The notes under the pieces were generated by a model, which had not been told where the DNA came from, made no database searches, and worked only from the letters and a program-made list of their open reading frames with translations. Positions 34,761 to 44,319 of a stretch of 64,000 nucleotides of DNA are shown here, one piece after another. The DNA lies in contig DATNNZ010000556.1 in NCBI GenBank assembly GCA_035601575.1, forward strand, positions 1-64,000, read 5' to 3'. Positions within the stretch are counted from its first letter, which is position 1; every line of letters starts with the position of its first letter. Both the position numbers and the translations under genes were made by a program. Source of the stretch: DASTDH01 sp035601575. GTDB lineage: Bacteria; Verrucomicrobiota; Verrucomicrobiia; Chthoniobacterales; JAFAMB01.

Positions 34761-34882
34761 ACCTGTTCGAACGTCTGACAGAAGATCGCAGAGACAGAAT
34801 TTTGAACAGGAGATCGCAGAGGTAACAGAGATAAAGAATTGGGAAGACGCACCGTAGCCGGAACGTTAAGCTAGAGGCCGGT
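34761..34882. repeat. 122-bp direct repeat, copy 2
   Basis: Second copy, 119 of 122 bases identical to 34548-34669. It is directly followed by an inverted copy of its internal CGTCTGACAGAA. Confidence 0.9.
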
Positions 34883-35020
34883 CTTCTGTCAGACGTTTGC
34901 AGTACTATGTCGGACCGTTTTCGATCCGGACCGGTGCCAGGAGCAAGAATCGAAAGACGGACGAGCGGGTTTGGCCGAAATGCGCGATATTGATCGAAGT
35001 ACTTCCAATCGTCCACGCTT

Positions 35021-36850
35021 ATGCTTCGATGGCGCTTGACTCTTGGCCTGCTGGCCACACTCATCATCCTGCTTTTGGTTGGGATTTATGGAGTGTGGCT
35101 GTTTAATGATCTCGGGCGAGCGGTCGACGATGTGCTTCGCAACAACTACGACAGCATCACCGCTTGCCATTATATGCGGGTTGCTACTGCTCGGGTTAAT
35201 ACCTTTTACCCGCGAATCGATCGACCCGCCCCGCCCTACGATCAGCCTGGACTGATCGACGACGTCGAAAAAGAGTTTGCGCGACGATTTCCGATCCTCG
35301 AGCGCAACGCTCGAGATCCAGAACAGAAGGACCTGGTGGCAAACCTTAAACAAGCGACGACGGACTATGTGCAGCTCTATCGCCAGATGTTCGCGCAATT
35401 CAAGGCCAACGATCCTGCGATCAAGGATTCGAGAGCGAAAATTCCAAAACTCACCCTGCAGATCACGGAGCTGACTGAGAAAATACTCCGGCAAAACGAA
35501 AAGCAGATGTTTATCGCCAACCAAACGGCACGGCGAAAAGCCAAAGACTCCATTCGATTGTTGCTTACCGCGATGGTCAGTTCGGTCGTCGTGTTCGTTT
35601 TTACGTACGCCCGACTGGGCAAATCATTGATTGCGCCCCTGCAAACGCTGACCCATTCGATTCGAGAATTGCGATCGCGCGACTTTGACCATGTTCTACC
35701 CGAGAAGGGAACCGACGAGTTAGGAGAATTGACCAGAGAATTCAATCAAATGGCGCTGGAGCTGCGTAATTTCTACCGGGAAACTGACCGGAAATTGATC
35801 GAGCTGAACCAGGTGATTCGGGCGATGCTGACCACCCTACCCTATCCTTTGTTCATCCTCGACCAGCGCGATCTAATCACCAGAATGAACCCTGCGGCGG
35901 AGAAATTGATGGTTCATTTTAAGAGCGGCGGCGAATTACCAGAAACGCTCAGACGACACGTTAAGGAGGCGTCGATAACCGGCCCCGATTATCGATTGGA
36001 CGATCTAAAGCAGGCGCTCCGGTTTCGCATTGATGAGCAGGAAATTTATTTTTTGCCACGCATCTTTTCCTTGGTCATGGGCGACGGCTCGATTTTCGGA
36101 CGTGCCCTGATGTTGATCGATGTGACAAGATTTCGGTGGCTCGATGAAATGAAGTCCGATACGCTCGCGACCCTCAGTCATGAGATCAAAACGCCACTGA
36201 CTGGCATTCGATTAGTGCTGCATTTGCTACTCGACAAGAGGACGGGCTCTCTTTCTGAGTCGCAGGAAGAATTGGTGACAACTGCGCGGGATGATTGCGA
36301 GCGTCTGTTACGCACTTTGAAAAGCATTTTGGATCTGGCCCACATGGAAGGCGGTAAAGCTCAGTTGAATTTCCAACCGATTCCTCCAGCAAAAATCGTC
36401 GAGGAAATTCGTACGAATTTCCGGGACCTATGTACCGCCGCTAAATTGGAGCTGAGAGTGGAGGTGGCGCCGAATCTTCCGGAGGTGGCAGCAGACCCAG
36501 ACCGAGTAGGTTTGATCCTTTCCAATTTTCTTTCCAACGCATTGAAATATAGCTTTCCTGAGAGTGAAGTAATCATTCGAGCGCGGCGTTGGAATTGGGA
36601 GCTTGTTCGATTCAGCGTGATCAATCGTGGTCCCGGCCTCACCGAAATCGAACAGTCTAAGGTTTTCGACAAGTTCTACCGATCAGAAAAGTTGGAGGGA
36701 GATGGCGCTGGGCTTGGACTTTCGATCGCTCGACAGATCGTTCAAGCGCATGAGGGGCGCATTGGAGTATACAGCAAAGTGGATGAAACCACTGAATTCT
36801 ATTGCGATTTGCCGGTGACGGCGGTGCCAAATCGCATCGCAGCGGTCTGA
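35021..36850 (+). CDS. KinB-like membrane histidine kinase
   Basis: A 609-residue sensor kinase. A membrane helix (residues 8-28), a long periplasmic helical region (about 30-180), and a second helix (about 184-205) are followed by a HAMP linker (LIAPLQTLTHSIRELRSRDF), a PAS-like domain (about 265-375), and HisKA with His387 in LATLSHEIKTPLTGIR. The ATPase domain has NFLSNALKYS and GDGAGLGLSIARQIVQAHEG. The order is that of KinB, which pairs with NtrC-type regulators, and such a regulator lies just upstream. The ligand is unknown. Confidence 0.9.
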   Translation: MLRWRLTLGLLATLIILLLVGIYGVWLFNDLGRAVDDVLRNNYDSITACHYMRVATARVNTFYPRIDRPAPPYDQPGLIDDVEKEFARRFPILERNARDPEQKDLVANLKQATTDYVQLYRQMFAQFKANDPAIKDSRAKIPKLTLQITELTEKILRQNEKQMFIANQTARRKAKDSIRLLLTAMVSSVVVFVFTYARLGKSLIAPLQTLTHSIRELRSRDFDHVLPEKGTDELGELTREFNQMALELRNFYRETDRKLIELNQVIRAMLTTLPYPLFILDQRDLITRMNPAAEKLMVHFKSGGELPETLRRHVKEASITGPDYRLDDLKQALRFRIDEQEIYFLPRIFSLVMGDGSIFGRALMLIDVTRFRWLDEMKSDTLATLSHEIKTPLTGIRLVLHLLLDKRTGSLSESQEELVTTARDDCERLLRTLKSILDLAHMEGGKAQLNFQPIPPAKIVEEIRTNFRDLCTAAKLELRVEVAPNLPEVAADPDRVGLILSNFLSNALKYSFPESEVIIRARRWNWELVRFSVINRGPGLTEIEQSKVFDKFYRSEKLEGDGAGLGLSIARQIVQAHEGRIGVYSKVDETTEFYCDLPVTAVPNRIAAV

Positions 36851-37121
36851 AATGCATTCGGGGGCGGTGTCCTGCGCGGTGCGCAAAACAGGATACTTAT
36901 TCACGGCGTTATCAGATACTAGGTTCTCATACGGAACGACTTACATTTGGACAACGCTATCCGCTTGAACTAGGAAACCAGCCTTCGAAACCCAGTCGAT
37001 CTAGGTCTTATATAAAATCTAGTTGCTCAAAAAGCGCCATCCCGGTATTTAACAGGAGGGCCGGAGCGCACAGAACGCTCCAGTGGAATTCGGTGTTCCG
37101 TGGTCCCAAGATGGAATATCC

Positions 37122-39155
37122 ATGAGCCGGCCACTGAGATTGTTACTTGTCTCGGATTTAGAAACAGATCTCGTCCTTTGTCGAGATTTGCTCGATGAGT
37201 TAGGAATTCGGGTTAGTCTGGCCCGGGCAGAATCGGTTGCCAGTGCGATCCGGGAGATTTCGCGGACACGCTGGGATACGGTCCTCGTATCCGCGAGCAT
37301 TGAAGATTTGCTCAGCAATGAATTCTTGCCCACTCTGAAGGCGACGGATGCCGATACTCCCGTTATCGTGCTGTGCGACGATTTCGATGAGGAACGGTTC
37401 GTTCGAATTCTGCAGGCCGGCGCGACGGATGCGGTGTCCCGAAAAAATCGGGAGCGGATTAAACGGGTTCTTAGCGGCTTTCTCTCCGATTCACCGGGTC
37501 CCGCCTCGCTATCGAATGAGGAGCATCTGATTCGCCAAAAGGAAGAGCTTCTCTGGCTCCTCTTTGAGTCTTCCGCCGACCCACTAGCCTTGATTCGAGT
37601 CGATGGGGATGGTGACTATAGTTTTGCCCTCGCGAATCGGGCCTTAGTACGAGTCGCCGAAGGTTGGGGTTTCAGTCCGTCGATCGACCAGGTAATCGGT
37701 CGAAATACCAGAGAGCTCGCCTTAAACGATTGGAAACTCCCTTGGGATTTGTACTGGAAGCTGCATTCGCAGATCTCTAATGCCTGCGCGTTCCGCAAAT
37801 CGATGACGCATGAGCAAGAATGGGATTTCCCGGCCGGTATTCGTTCTTCGATGCTGACGTTTTACCCGATTTTTAATGCAGAAGATCCGTGCAACTTTGT
37901 TCTGGTCCGTCTGAAGGAAATTGTGGCAGAGACTTCCGAGCCGACGGAGAGCGAAAGTACGGCCCGAGTGCAAGCGCAAAAAATGGAATCATTGGGTGCC
38001 CTGGCAGGAGGGATCGCGCACGACTTCAATAACATTCTCACTTGTATTCTCGGCTACACGGAAGTGGCGATCAGGAAGGCCGAAGTTGGCCATCCGGCGT
38101 ACGAAGATCTCAATCAAATTCTTGCGGCCGGTTTCCAGGCGCGCGAACTGGTCAATCAAATCCTGACCTTCAGCCGCAAACAACCAGCCCAAAAACGCAA
38201 GGTCGATTTGAACGCGTTGGTAGAAGACGGACTGCGTCTATTGCGCAGCGGTGCTCCACCCAACGTTTCGATTGAAACCCTCTTACCAAGCGAGGAATTG
38301 GAGCTCTTCGTCGATCCGAATCAACTCCTGCAAGTGATCCTTAACCTCTGCACTAACGCGTTTCACGCAATGCCAGAGCACAGCGGCAAACTTACGATTA
38401 CGGCCAAGCCGATTCCAGCGAACAGCCGCCATCGTTTGGCTCGGGAGATGCAACCGGGGCAGGCTTACGTCGAGCTTATTGTGACGGATACGGGCTTAGG
38501 GATGAGCGCAGAAACGATGCGACGTATATTCGAGCCACTCTTCACGACCAAGAGTTCCACCCAGGGTACCGGTCTTGGATTGTCGATTGTACATGGAATC
38601 GTACGCAGCCACGGTGGATTCATCCATGTCGAGAGCAAGCTTGGCAAAGGCTCGCAATTTCATGTGTTTTTGCCGAAAGGATTGCCCGCTACTGCTACTG
38701 AAGTTGCCACGGAGGTCCACTCGCTGCCCCATTCGGAACCGGATAAGCCGCCGTCTAGCCGAGCTAAACATGTTCTGATTGTTGACGACGACCGAGACGT
38801 CGGACGATTGGCGGCACGAATTCTGGAAACGTTTCAGTACGAAGTAACTGCTCTGACCGACCCGACCGAGGCTGTCAATCTGGTGCGCAAACGGCCGTCA
38901 AAGTTCGATCTGGTACTGACTGATCTACTGATGCCGGAACTTTCGGGACCGGAATTAGCTCGGGCGTTGAAGAAAATCAGACCCGACCTTCCGTTGGTCT
39001 TGATCTCAGGACTCGTTTCTTCCGTTACGGAAGAGAGCGCCCGCCGCCAGGGCTTTGTTGGTTTGATTCGGAAGCCTTTTGAAATCGATCAAATGGCAAA
39101 AAGCGTCGCGGGGATCCTAGATAATCCATCGGTGGTTAGCACTCGCGCTGCCTAG
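37122..39155 (+). CDS. Hybrid histidine kinase with degenerate N-terminal receiver
   Basis: A 677-residue protein from the ATG at 37122. Residues 1-118 have a receiver-like fold, but the phosphorylated Asp position reads VLVSAS, so it cannot be phosphorylated in the usual way. A PAS-like region (about 145-270) follows, then HisKA with His300 in GGIAHDFNNILTCILGY, an ATPase domain (NLCTNAFHAM, GTGLGLSIVHGIVRSHGG) and a C-terminal receiver (HVLIVDDDRDVGRL, LVLTDLLMPELSG). No membrane helix is present, so it acts in the cytoplasm. It lies 271 bases after the KinB-like kinase, possibly part of one signalling group. Confidence 0.9.
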   Translation: MSRPLRLLLVSDLETDLVLCRDLLDELGIRVSLARAESVASAIREISRTRWDTVLVSASIEDLLSNEFLPTLKATDADTPVIVLCDDFDEERFVRILQAGATDAVSRKNRERIKRVLSGFLSDSPGPASLSNEEHLIRQKEELLWLLFESSADPLALIRVDGDGDYSFALANRALVRVAEGWGFSPSIDQVIGRNTRELALNDWKLPWDLYWKLHSQISNACAFRKSMTHEQEWDFPAGIRSSMLTFYPIFNAEDPCNFVLVRLKEIVAETSEPTESESTARVQAQKMESLGALAGGIAHDFNNILTCILGYTEVAIRKAEVGHPAYEDLNQILAAGFQARELVNQILTFSRKQPAQKRKVDLNALVEDGLRLLRSGAPPNVSIETLLPSEELELFVDPNQLLQVILNLCTNAFHAMPEHSGKLTITAKPIPANSRHRLAREMQPGQAYVELIVTDTGLGMSAETMRRIFEPLFTTKSSTQGTGLGLSIVHGIVRSHGGFIHVESKLGKGSQFHVFLPKGLPATATEVATEVHSLPHSEPDKPPSSRAKHVLIVDDDRDVGRLAARILETFQYEVTALTDPTEAVNLVRKRPSKFDLVLTDLLMPELSGPELARALKKIRPDLPLVLISGLVSSVTEESARRQGFVGLIRKPFEIDQMAKSVAGILDNPSVVSTRAA

Positions 39156-39173
39156 GGCAGGAATAACGCCGAG

Positions 39174-39199
39174 AACGCCGTCATCACCGAGAACGCCGG
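39174..39199 (+). repeat. 26-bp dispersed repeat, copy 2
   Basis: AACGCCGTCATC-A-CCGAGAACGCCGG, 25 of 26 bases identical to the minus strand of 28758-28783. It lies 18 bases after the hybrid kinase stop codon and is preceded by a partial copy (AACGCCGAGAACGCCG). Confidence 0.7.
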
Positions 39200-39264
39200 G
39201 AACTGAATCTGAGCGCGCTGGCGAGATGCAAATATTCGTGCACGTTTTCGATCCGTTGCCGGCG

Positions 39265-39609
39265 TTATTGATCTTCGGGTGTTTCCGAAAGAATCGTTCC
39301 GGGATGCGGCAGGACGTAACCGCGTTTCCGCGCACTTTTGCGGAACGAATCGAGGAAAGACTTCTCGATGTGAGTGAAGGCGGCAAGCAGACCCTCCTCC
39401 TCAAACTTTCTGCCGATCGTGGCCTCGACCTGGCTCGGCTCTCCGAATGAGGAAAGGAACTGATTAGATACGAACAGTTCAAAGAGTTGTTGGCGATCTG
39501 CTTCGCTCATTTTTTTCGTGGTATAACGCAGGAGCCAACGCCTGGCATACAATGCCAAGACGGCATCTCCAACCCAGGCTTCGCCGCGCACGGTATTATC
39601 GATGCTCAT
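39265..39609 (-). CDS. RNase III-domain-like small protein
   Basis: A 114-residue protein with one RNase III-like signature near its start (RGEAWVGDAVLALYARRWLL); the pattern A-W-V-G-D-A resembles Mini-III more than full RNase III, where Glu precedes. A helical region (QVEATIGRKFEEEGLLAAF) follows, and the basic segment SARKRGYVLPHPG is near the end. There is no double-stranded-RNA-binding domain. It may trim structured RNA in the cytoplasm. It overlaps the upstream ThpR-like gene by 4 bases, so two RNA-processing proteins are probably co-translated. Confidence 0.55.
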   Translation of the reverse strand: MSIDNTVRGEAWVGDAVLALYARRWLLRYTTKKMSEADRQQLFELFVSNQFLSSFGEPSQVEATIGRKFEEEGLLAAFTHIEKSFLDSFRKSARKRGYVLPHPGTILSETPEDQ

Positions 39610-40325
39610 GTTAGACCATTGAGTGCTTGATCCCTAGTCCGACAGCCGCCAGGGAGCGTCGCCAGAGCAATATATTCTGACCCTTTAGGCCCGAGAATGC
39701 TTTGCATCAGAGTGATCGAATTGATTTGCCAATCCCAGCTCGGCATGCCTGTCTGCTGAGCCAGTTCAAACAGATGTTCACCAAACCGAGGCGGTAATCG
39801 TCGGAAAGCCAATCGAGCGATGGTCACGTGCGGATATGATCGATTCCTTTCTTTCCACACGAAGTCACCTTGGAACGCCTTAGCCAAGCGGTCTTGCCAA
39901 TTTCGCAGCGACGAATCCAGAGCGAATCCAATCCAAAGCACTCTCGGCCGATGGAATGCAGGAAAACATCCGAATCCTTTGGCGGTGAGACAGGGAAACT
40001 CCGGACGGTCCCCCACGAACTTGGTCAAGCGAGCTCGAATCGAATTCATCTTTGCCGCCGATGTGTCTCCGAAAAAAAGAACAGTAAGATGAAATTGAAA
40101 TGATTTGATCCAGCGAATTGGCAATTCGGTATCGTATGCGCGCTGGAGCAGCGTCCGCAGATCGCTTTGTGCATTGCTTAAAAGCTTGACTACGTCGGGA
40201 GAGGGATTGAACGAAACAAATAATCGAAATCGGGACTCCTCCGATGACCGGTTTGCTTCGTCCTGGCGGAGAACATCAGCATTCAGTTTTTCCTGACAGT
40301 CGACCGGGTGAGATTCTTCATTCAA
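39606..40325 (-). CDS. RNA 2',3'-cyclic phosphodiesterase (ThpR/2'-5' RNA ligase family)
   Basis: A 239-residue 2H-phosphoesterase. Both His-x-Thr motifs are visible: FHLTVLFFGD and PHVTIARLAF. FVSFNPSPDVVKLL and an RLTKFVGDRP helix fit the fold. Members open 2',3'-cyclic phosphates at RNA ends or ligate tRNA halves. The first 30 residues are polar and extra, so the true start may be later. It is coupled to the RNase III-like gene by a 4-base overlap. Confidence 0.85.
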   Translation of the reverse strand: MNEESHPVDCQEKLNADVLRQDEANRSSEESRFRLFVSFNPSPDVVKLLSNAQSDLRTLLQRAYDTELPIRWIKSFQFHLTVLFFGDTSAAKMNSIRARLTKFVGDRPEFPCLTAKGFGCFPAFHRPRVLWIGFALDSSLRNWQDRLAKAFQGDFVWKERNRSYPHVTIARLAFRRLPPRFGEHLFELAQQTGMPSWDWQINSITLMQSILGPKGSEYIALATLPGGCRTRDQALNGLT

Positions 40326-40437
40326 GGTCCGTTGCTCATTTCGCTACGGTTTGTCTTTGCTGAAGTTTCCGCTCCTGGATAAGGGGCGTTGCTGACTTGC
40401 TTTTCCAAAGTCTGACGTTAATAAATGACTCGTTTCC

Positions 40438-41529
40438 ATGAAAGTAATCGCATGCTGGTGCTTCTTTTTTGTTGTATTGACAGGCCTGCATGAGTCCGCG
40501 CTTGCGGATATAAATACTGCTTCCTCGGAGGCAGCTCAAAAGTATTCGGCCGGGCATGGCGGTCTTTCGCTCCTGGTTTGGCAGGACGACCATATCGTTT
40601 ATGAGGCTTATTCAAACGGCTTTGGTCCCCATCGAGTAACCTCGATCTTTAGCGGCACGAAGGGCTTCTGGTGCGCCGCAGCGGTTGCTGCCGAACAGGA
40701 CGGAATCTTGGACTTGGATGAACCCGTGAAAAATACTATCACGGAATGGCAGAGCCAGCCGGACAAAGCAAATATACGAATTCGAGATCTGCTGCATTTT
40801 ACGGCTGGAATCGAGCCGGTCTTTGCTTTGCACGGCAAAACCATTTCCGATCGAAATGGATACAGCATCCGGCGGCGGGCGGTCCGAAGTCCGGGGGAGT
40901 CGTTTATGTACGGGCCAAGTCAGCTCCAGATCTTTTCAGAGGTACTCCGACGGAAACTTCTGCCCCGGCATTTGACTCCGCGAGCTTACATTACCCGGCG
41001 TATTTTGCGTCCCTTAGGAATCGGCGAAGTCGATTTTCGCGAAGACGGTGCGGGAAATCCGCTGCTCGCCTCCGGCTTCAAGCTGACGGCGCGCCAATGG
41101 TTGGCCCTCGGAATTCTCGTCCTAAATAAAGGAAAGTATGGTCATCGGCAGATCGTCTCGAGTGAACTGATCACTGAATGTTTCCGCGGAACGCGAGCCA
41201 ATCCGATGTTTGGTATGGGTTTTTGGCTCAACCGAACCGCTAACGATCCTTTAGCCCGCGAGGTCGATGTAGAGAAGATGTTGAACGTTCCGTGGGAGCG
41301 ACAGGATTGGCAGCATGATTGCCTCTGCAAGGACGCTCCCCGCGACCTGATTGCCGCTATCGGCTCGCATTATGAGCGAATGTTCATCATTCCATCGATG
41401 AACCTGATCGTCGTTCGTCAAGGGCGAGAGGCCAGTTTCTCTGATGCCAGGTTTTTACGGCTGATCCTTGGCGAGGACCAATCGCACAAAGTATTGGCTC
41501 ATTCTTCTTCCGCCGAAAGTTCTTCCTGA
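40438..41529 (+). CDS. Secreted serine hydrolase of the class C beta-lactamase fold
   Basis: A 363-residue protein with a signal peptide (first 23 residues, cleavage near ALA). The catalytic SxxK is SGTKGFWCAAAVA, the second motif is YGPSQLQIFSEVL (Tyr-x-Ser replacing Tyr-x-Asn), and the third-motif region lies near IGSHYERMFIIP. The family covers beta-lactamases, D-Ala carboxypeptidases and esterases; general esterase or peptidase activity in the periplasm is more likely than resistance. The gene is divergent from the RNA genes. Confidence 0.85.
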   Translation: MKVIACWCFFFVVLTGLHESALADINTASSEAAQKYSAGHGGLSLLVWQDDHIVYEAYSNGFGPHRVTSIFSGTKGFWCAAAVAAEQDGILDLDEPVKNTITEWQSQPDKANIRIRDLLHFTAGIEPVFALHGKTISDRNGYSIRRRAVRSPGESFMYGPSQLQIFSEVLRRKLLPRHLTPRAYITRRILRPLGIGEVDFREDGAGNPLLASGFKLTARQWLALGILVLNKGKYGHRQIVSSELITECFRGTRANPMFGMGFWLNRTANDPLAREVDVEKMLNVPWERQDWQHDCLCKDAPRDLIAAIGSHYERMFIIPSMNLIVVRQGREASFSDARFLRLILGEDQSHKVLAHSSSAESSS

Positions 41530-41571
41530 CTAGTGTACCGTCTCACATATAATGCTGACGCCGCGGGCCTG

Positions 41572-42744
41572 CTATTTTCGCACCGCGAGAATCAATGTCG
41601 AATTGTGACGGTTCCACTGATATCCAAAGCTGAAGGTCAATGTCTTCGGCGAGCTAGCTTGATAGTATTGACGTAAATCTGATTGGTAAAAATTCTTAAA
41701 AAGTTGAATCGGGCCCGTGTAGGCTCCAAAAAAACGAAGAGTCCATTTGTCGGGCGTAAAGTAACGGATCGGAATACCCGAATCATCTTCGAGAACTAAC
41801 TCGCTGTTGCTCAGGATTGAGGAACGAATCGCATTGAAGCGACCTTCGTGCATCAGGTAAGAGGCCGCTTTCAGAAAACTATTGGTTGGCGCAAACTGCT
41901 CGACGAAGCGTAGTACGCCGGCGTTTTTCTTCACGCCATCGTCAGAAAGATCGGCCGTGAAGAAGTAGAGCACTTTTTCCGCTCCAGTGGCGGGATCCGA
42001 AAAATTAATCTTTACGCCGCGGCTAGCGCCTTGGTTTCCATTTACGACCGTTCCGTTGCTAGTTAAAGAAACGTATTCGACCGCTGAAATATCTTTTCCG
42101 GTGCGAGCGAGGAAAACAAAAATGATCGGTAAAACGCCCCGGAGTTGGCCGCGCTCAAAATCTTGCCGCATATCCTTAGTCTTGAAAAAACTAAATTGGA
42201 GAATCGTATTAAGAGAAATCTGGATGTTCTGCAGCGTCGAAACCAAACTGGCCTCTGGCACCGCCAAAAGATCGGGCATCGGCTCGACCGATTCCAATCC
42301 GCCTAAGATATAGGTGGTACAATCTGGGAAGAAGGTGTCAGCATACAAGAAATCGGGGCCGCTGAAGTAGTACAGACAGGTTTTTGGTCCACCCGCCGGG
42401 ATCATATCCGCGCGCCAAATGCGGATATTGCTAAGCTGTCGTTGTTCCAGTTGAGCGAAGGCCGTGTTCAGTGCTGCCGCATGAGCTTGCCACCGGGGAT
42501 CTCGCGTCAATGTGCTCAAGCTGGAGTTGTCCGGGACTGGCAATCCCGCCAAATAACGAGCCGCGTCAGTCGCGCTCGATGACCGGGCGACGGTGGTCGG
42601 TTGTGTCCCGATTTGAGGATTGGTCGTCCGCTGTGGAATTTCCTGGACGCCGGGAGTTGGCTCAGCGCTCTGGGCCAACAGCGAAGAGCTAATTAGCAGC
42701 TGGAGTAAGCTTATCTGGAGCGGAATCCACCAATGTTTAAACAT
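41572..42744 (-). CDS. Secreted hypothetical protein
   Basis: A 390-residue protein that I do not recognise. It has a signal peptide (to about LLAQ, residue 25), then a Pro/Thr/Gln-rich linker of some 40 residues. A folded part follows with RIWRADMIPAGGPKTCLYYF, SGPDFLYADTFFPDCTTYIL (three Cys), and repeated beta-like segments near the end. The product is probably periplasmic or surface-exposed. It may be co-transcribed with the permease upstream, which lies 45 bases away on the same strand. Confidence 0.6.
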   Translation of the reverse strand: MFKHWWIPLQISLLQLLISSSLLAQSAEPTPGVQEIPQRTTNPQIGTQPTTVARSSSATDAARYLAGLPVPDNSSLSTLTRDPRWQAHAAALNTAFAQLEQRQLSNIRIWRADMIPAGGPKTCLYYFSGPDFLYADTFFPDCTTYILGGLESVEPMPDLLAVPEASLVSTLQNIQISLNTILQFSFFKTKDMRQDFERGQLRGVLPIIFVFLARTGKDISAVEYVSLTSNGTVVNGNQGASRGVKINFSDPATGAEKVLYFFTADLSDDGVKKNAGVLRFVEQFAPTNSFLKAASYLMHEGRFNAIRSSILSNSELVLEDDSGIPIRYFTPDKWTLRFFGAYTGPIQLFKNFYQSDLRQYYQASSPKTLTFSFGYQWNRHNSTLILAVRK

Positions 42745-42789
42745 AAGTCTATCAAAGGGACGAAGGAAGAACAGCTATTCTCTCGATGC

Positions 42790-44127
42790 TCAATGCTCCG
42801 AACCGAGAGCACCTTTATCGGCGGGCTCTGGTCGAGGAGAGTCGGTATTGCGCGAGAAGAAATAGACGATCAAACCAGCAAATACAGTAAGCAAACCTAG
42901 GATGGACTCGGTCGGTTTATCCCGAAGGACGAATATCATCATGAAGAAGGTCATCAAGAGGAATACCAAAGGGGTAATCGGATATAACCAGACGCGGTAA
43001 GGTCTAGTCAGATTCGGCTCGCGAAAGCGCAATACAATTAAACCGAGGACAGTTAAGAAAGAGCAGAGTAAGAGGCTGAATTCAATATATACCAGAATCG
43101 CCCCGAAGGTCGAGGTCACGATCAGTGCCGAAACGATCAAGGCCTGCAGAAGCAGCGCAACATATGGGATACCCTGACGGCTTGTGCGTCCGAAGAACCG
43201 CAAGTTCCTTAGGTCGTCTGCCATTGCTTTGGTGATGCGAGAGCCAATCCAGGCCATCGCGCTGATCGAAGCGATTAGACCAAGGCTGATCAACGCACTG
43301 GCGACTTTTCCGCCGATTGCACCAAAAATGGCCCGACCCGCGATTTCTCCTACTTGGAGTTGGCCGGCGATCGCCGTCTTGGGAGTGGTAAGCAGAAAAA
43401 CAAAGTTTATAAGTACGTAAAGGACCGCAACAAAGACCGTTCCGATCAAAAGGGACAAGGGGACGTTTTTTGCTGGATTCCGGACCTCCTCCGTAATGTA
43501 CGAAGCCGCATTCCAACCCGAGTACGTGTACATGACGTAGAACATGCTGACCGCAAACGGACCAGAAAAGAAGGTGGCTAAATCGCTACCAGTGGGAATC
43601 AGCTGCAGAGGCTGCTTTTCGGGCAGTAGCAACCCGGCCAGAATGAACGCGAAAATCAATACCAGCTTGACGACTGTTGAAATATTCTGAAACGCAGCGC
43701 CGGTCTGAACACCTGCTAGATGGATAATGGTGATCAACCAAACAATGCCGAGCGAGAGCAGGAGGGGTGAAGCTAACGGCGCGAGCGCTACGAGGTAGTT
43801 CCCGAACGCCATTGCCGCTAGAGCGATCGGCGCAGCAAAACCGACTGTCGCAGAAACCCAGCCCGCCATAAATCCGATGGCCGGATGAAAAATGCGCGAG
43901 AGAAAGCGATACTCTCCGCCTGAACGAGGTATTGCCGCAGCTAATTCTGCATAACATAGCGCTCCGCAAAGAGCAGCCACTCCACCGAAGATCCAGAGCG
44001 CGATCAATGCCACATCGGAGTGGATGGAAGCAACTTGAAAACCGAGACTAGTGAAAACGCCAGTGCCGATCATGTTGGCAACCACTATGTTGGTGGCTGT
44101 GAATCCCGAAATTTTCTTTTCAGTCAT
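42790..44127 (-). CDS. APC-family amino acid permease
   Basis: A 445-residue transporter of the amino acid-polyamine-organocation superfamily with about 12 membrane helices. The first helix has the substrate-binding turn IVVANMIGTGVFTSLG, and helix 2-3 has ELAAAIPRSGGEYRFL, both highly typical. A central YSGWNAASYITEEVRNPAKN is diagnostic. It imports or exchanges a neutral or basic amino acid. Its substrate cannot be read. Confidence 0.93.
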   Translation of the reverse strand: MTEKKISGFTATNIVVANMIGTGVFTSLGFQVASIHSDVALIALWIFGGVAALCGALCYAELAAAIPRSGGEYRFLSRIFHPAIGFMAGWVSATVGFAAPIALAAMAFGNYLVALAPLASPLLLSLGIVWLITIIHLAGVQTGAAFQNISTVVKLVLIFAFILAGLLLPEKQPLQLIPTGSDLATFFSGPFAVSMFYVMYTYSGWNAASYITEEVRNPAKNVPLSLLIGTVFVAVLYVLINFVFLLTTPKTAIAGQLQVGEIAGRAIFGAIGGKVASALISLGLIASISAMAWIGSRITKAMADDLRNLRFFGRTSRQGIPYVALLLQALIVSALIVTSTFGAILVYIEFSLLLCSFLTVLGLIVLRFREPNLTRPYRVWLYPITPLVFLLMTFFMMIFVLRDKPTESILGLLTVFAGLIVYFFSRNTDSPRPEPADKGALGSEH

Positions 44128-44319
44128 CCAATTGGCGGCATTGCGTTGCCCTTGTTAGTCGAAGCATGCCCGGCAAGCAAAACAAAAACGAATCATTGCG
44201 ACAACCCGCCACCCTTTCCGCGCCGCAGGAAAACCGTTACAATCAATTTCCTGAAGTCTGCAACGAATCTGGTCGAGATCGCTAAGATCGCCCTTCCATC
44301 CACCTCTCGTGCTCTCTCA

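Larger units (their letters stand above)
34529..35020. other. Repeat-bearing gap between regulator and kinase genes
   Basis: A 492-base non-coding stretch dominated by a 122-bp direct repeat (separate entry). Just after the second copy, TTCTGTCAGACG is the reverse complement of CGTCTGACAGAA inside each repeat, so a hairpin can form. No credible gene is present; frames across the repeats have no likeness and differ in the two copies. Confidence 0.6.

Noticed and set aside
34669..34857. Short basic open frame across the direct repeats
   Set aside because: It starts inside copy 1 and ends inside copy 2, has no family likeness, and its frame follows the repeat rather than a gene.
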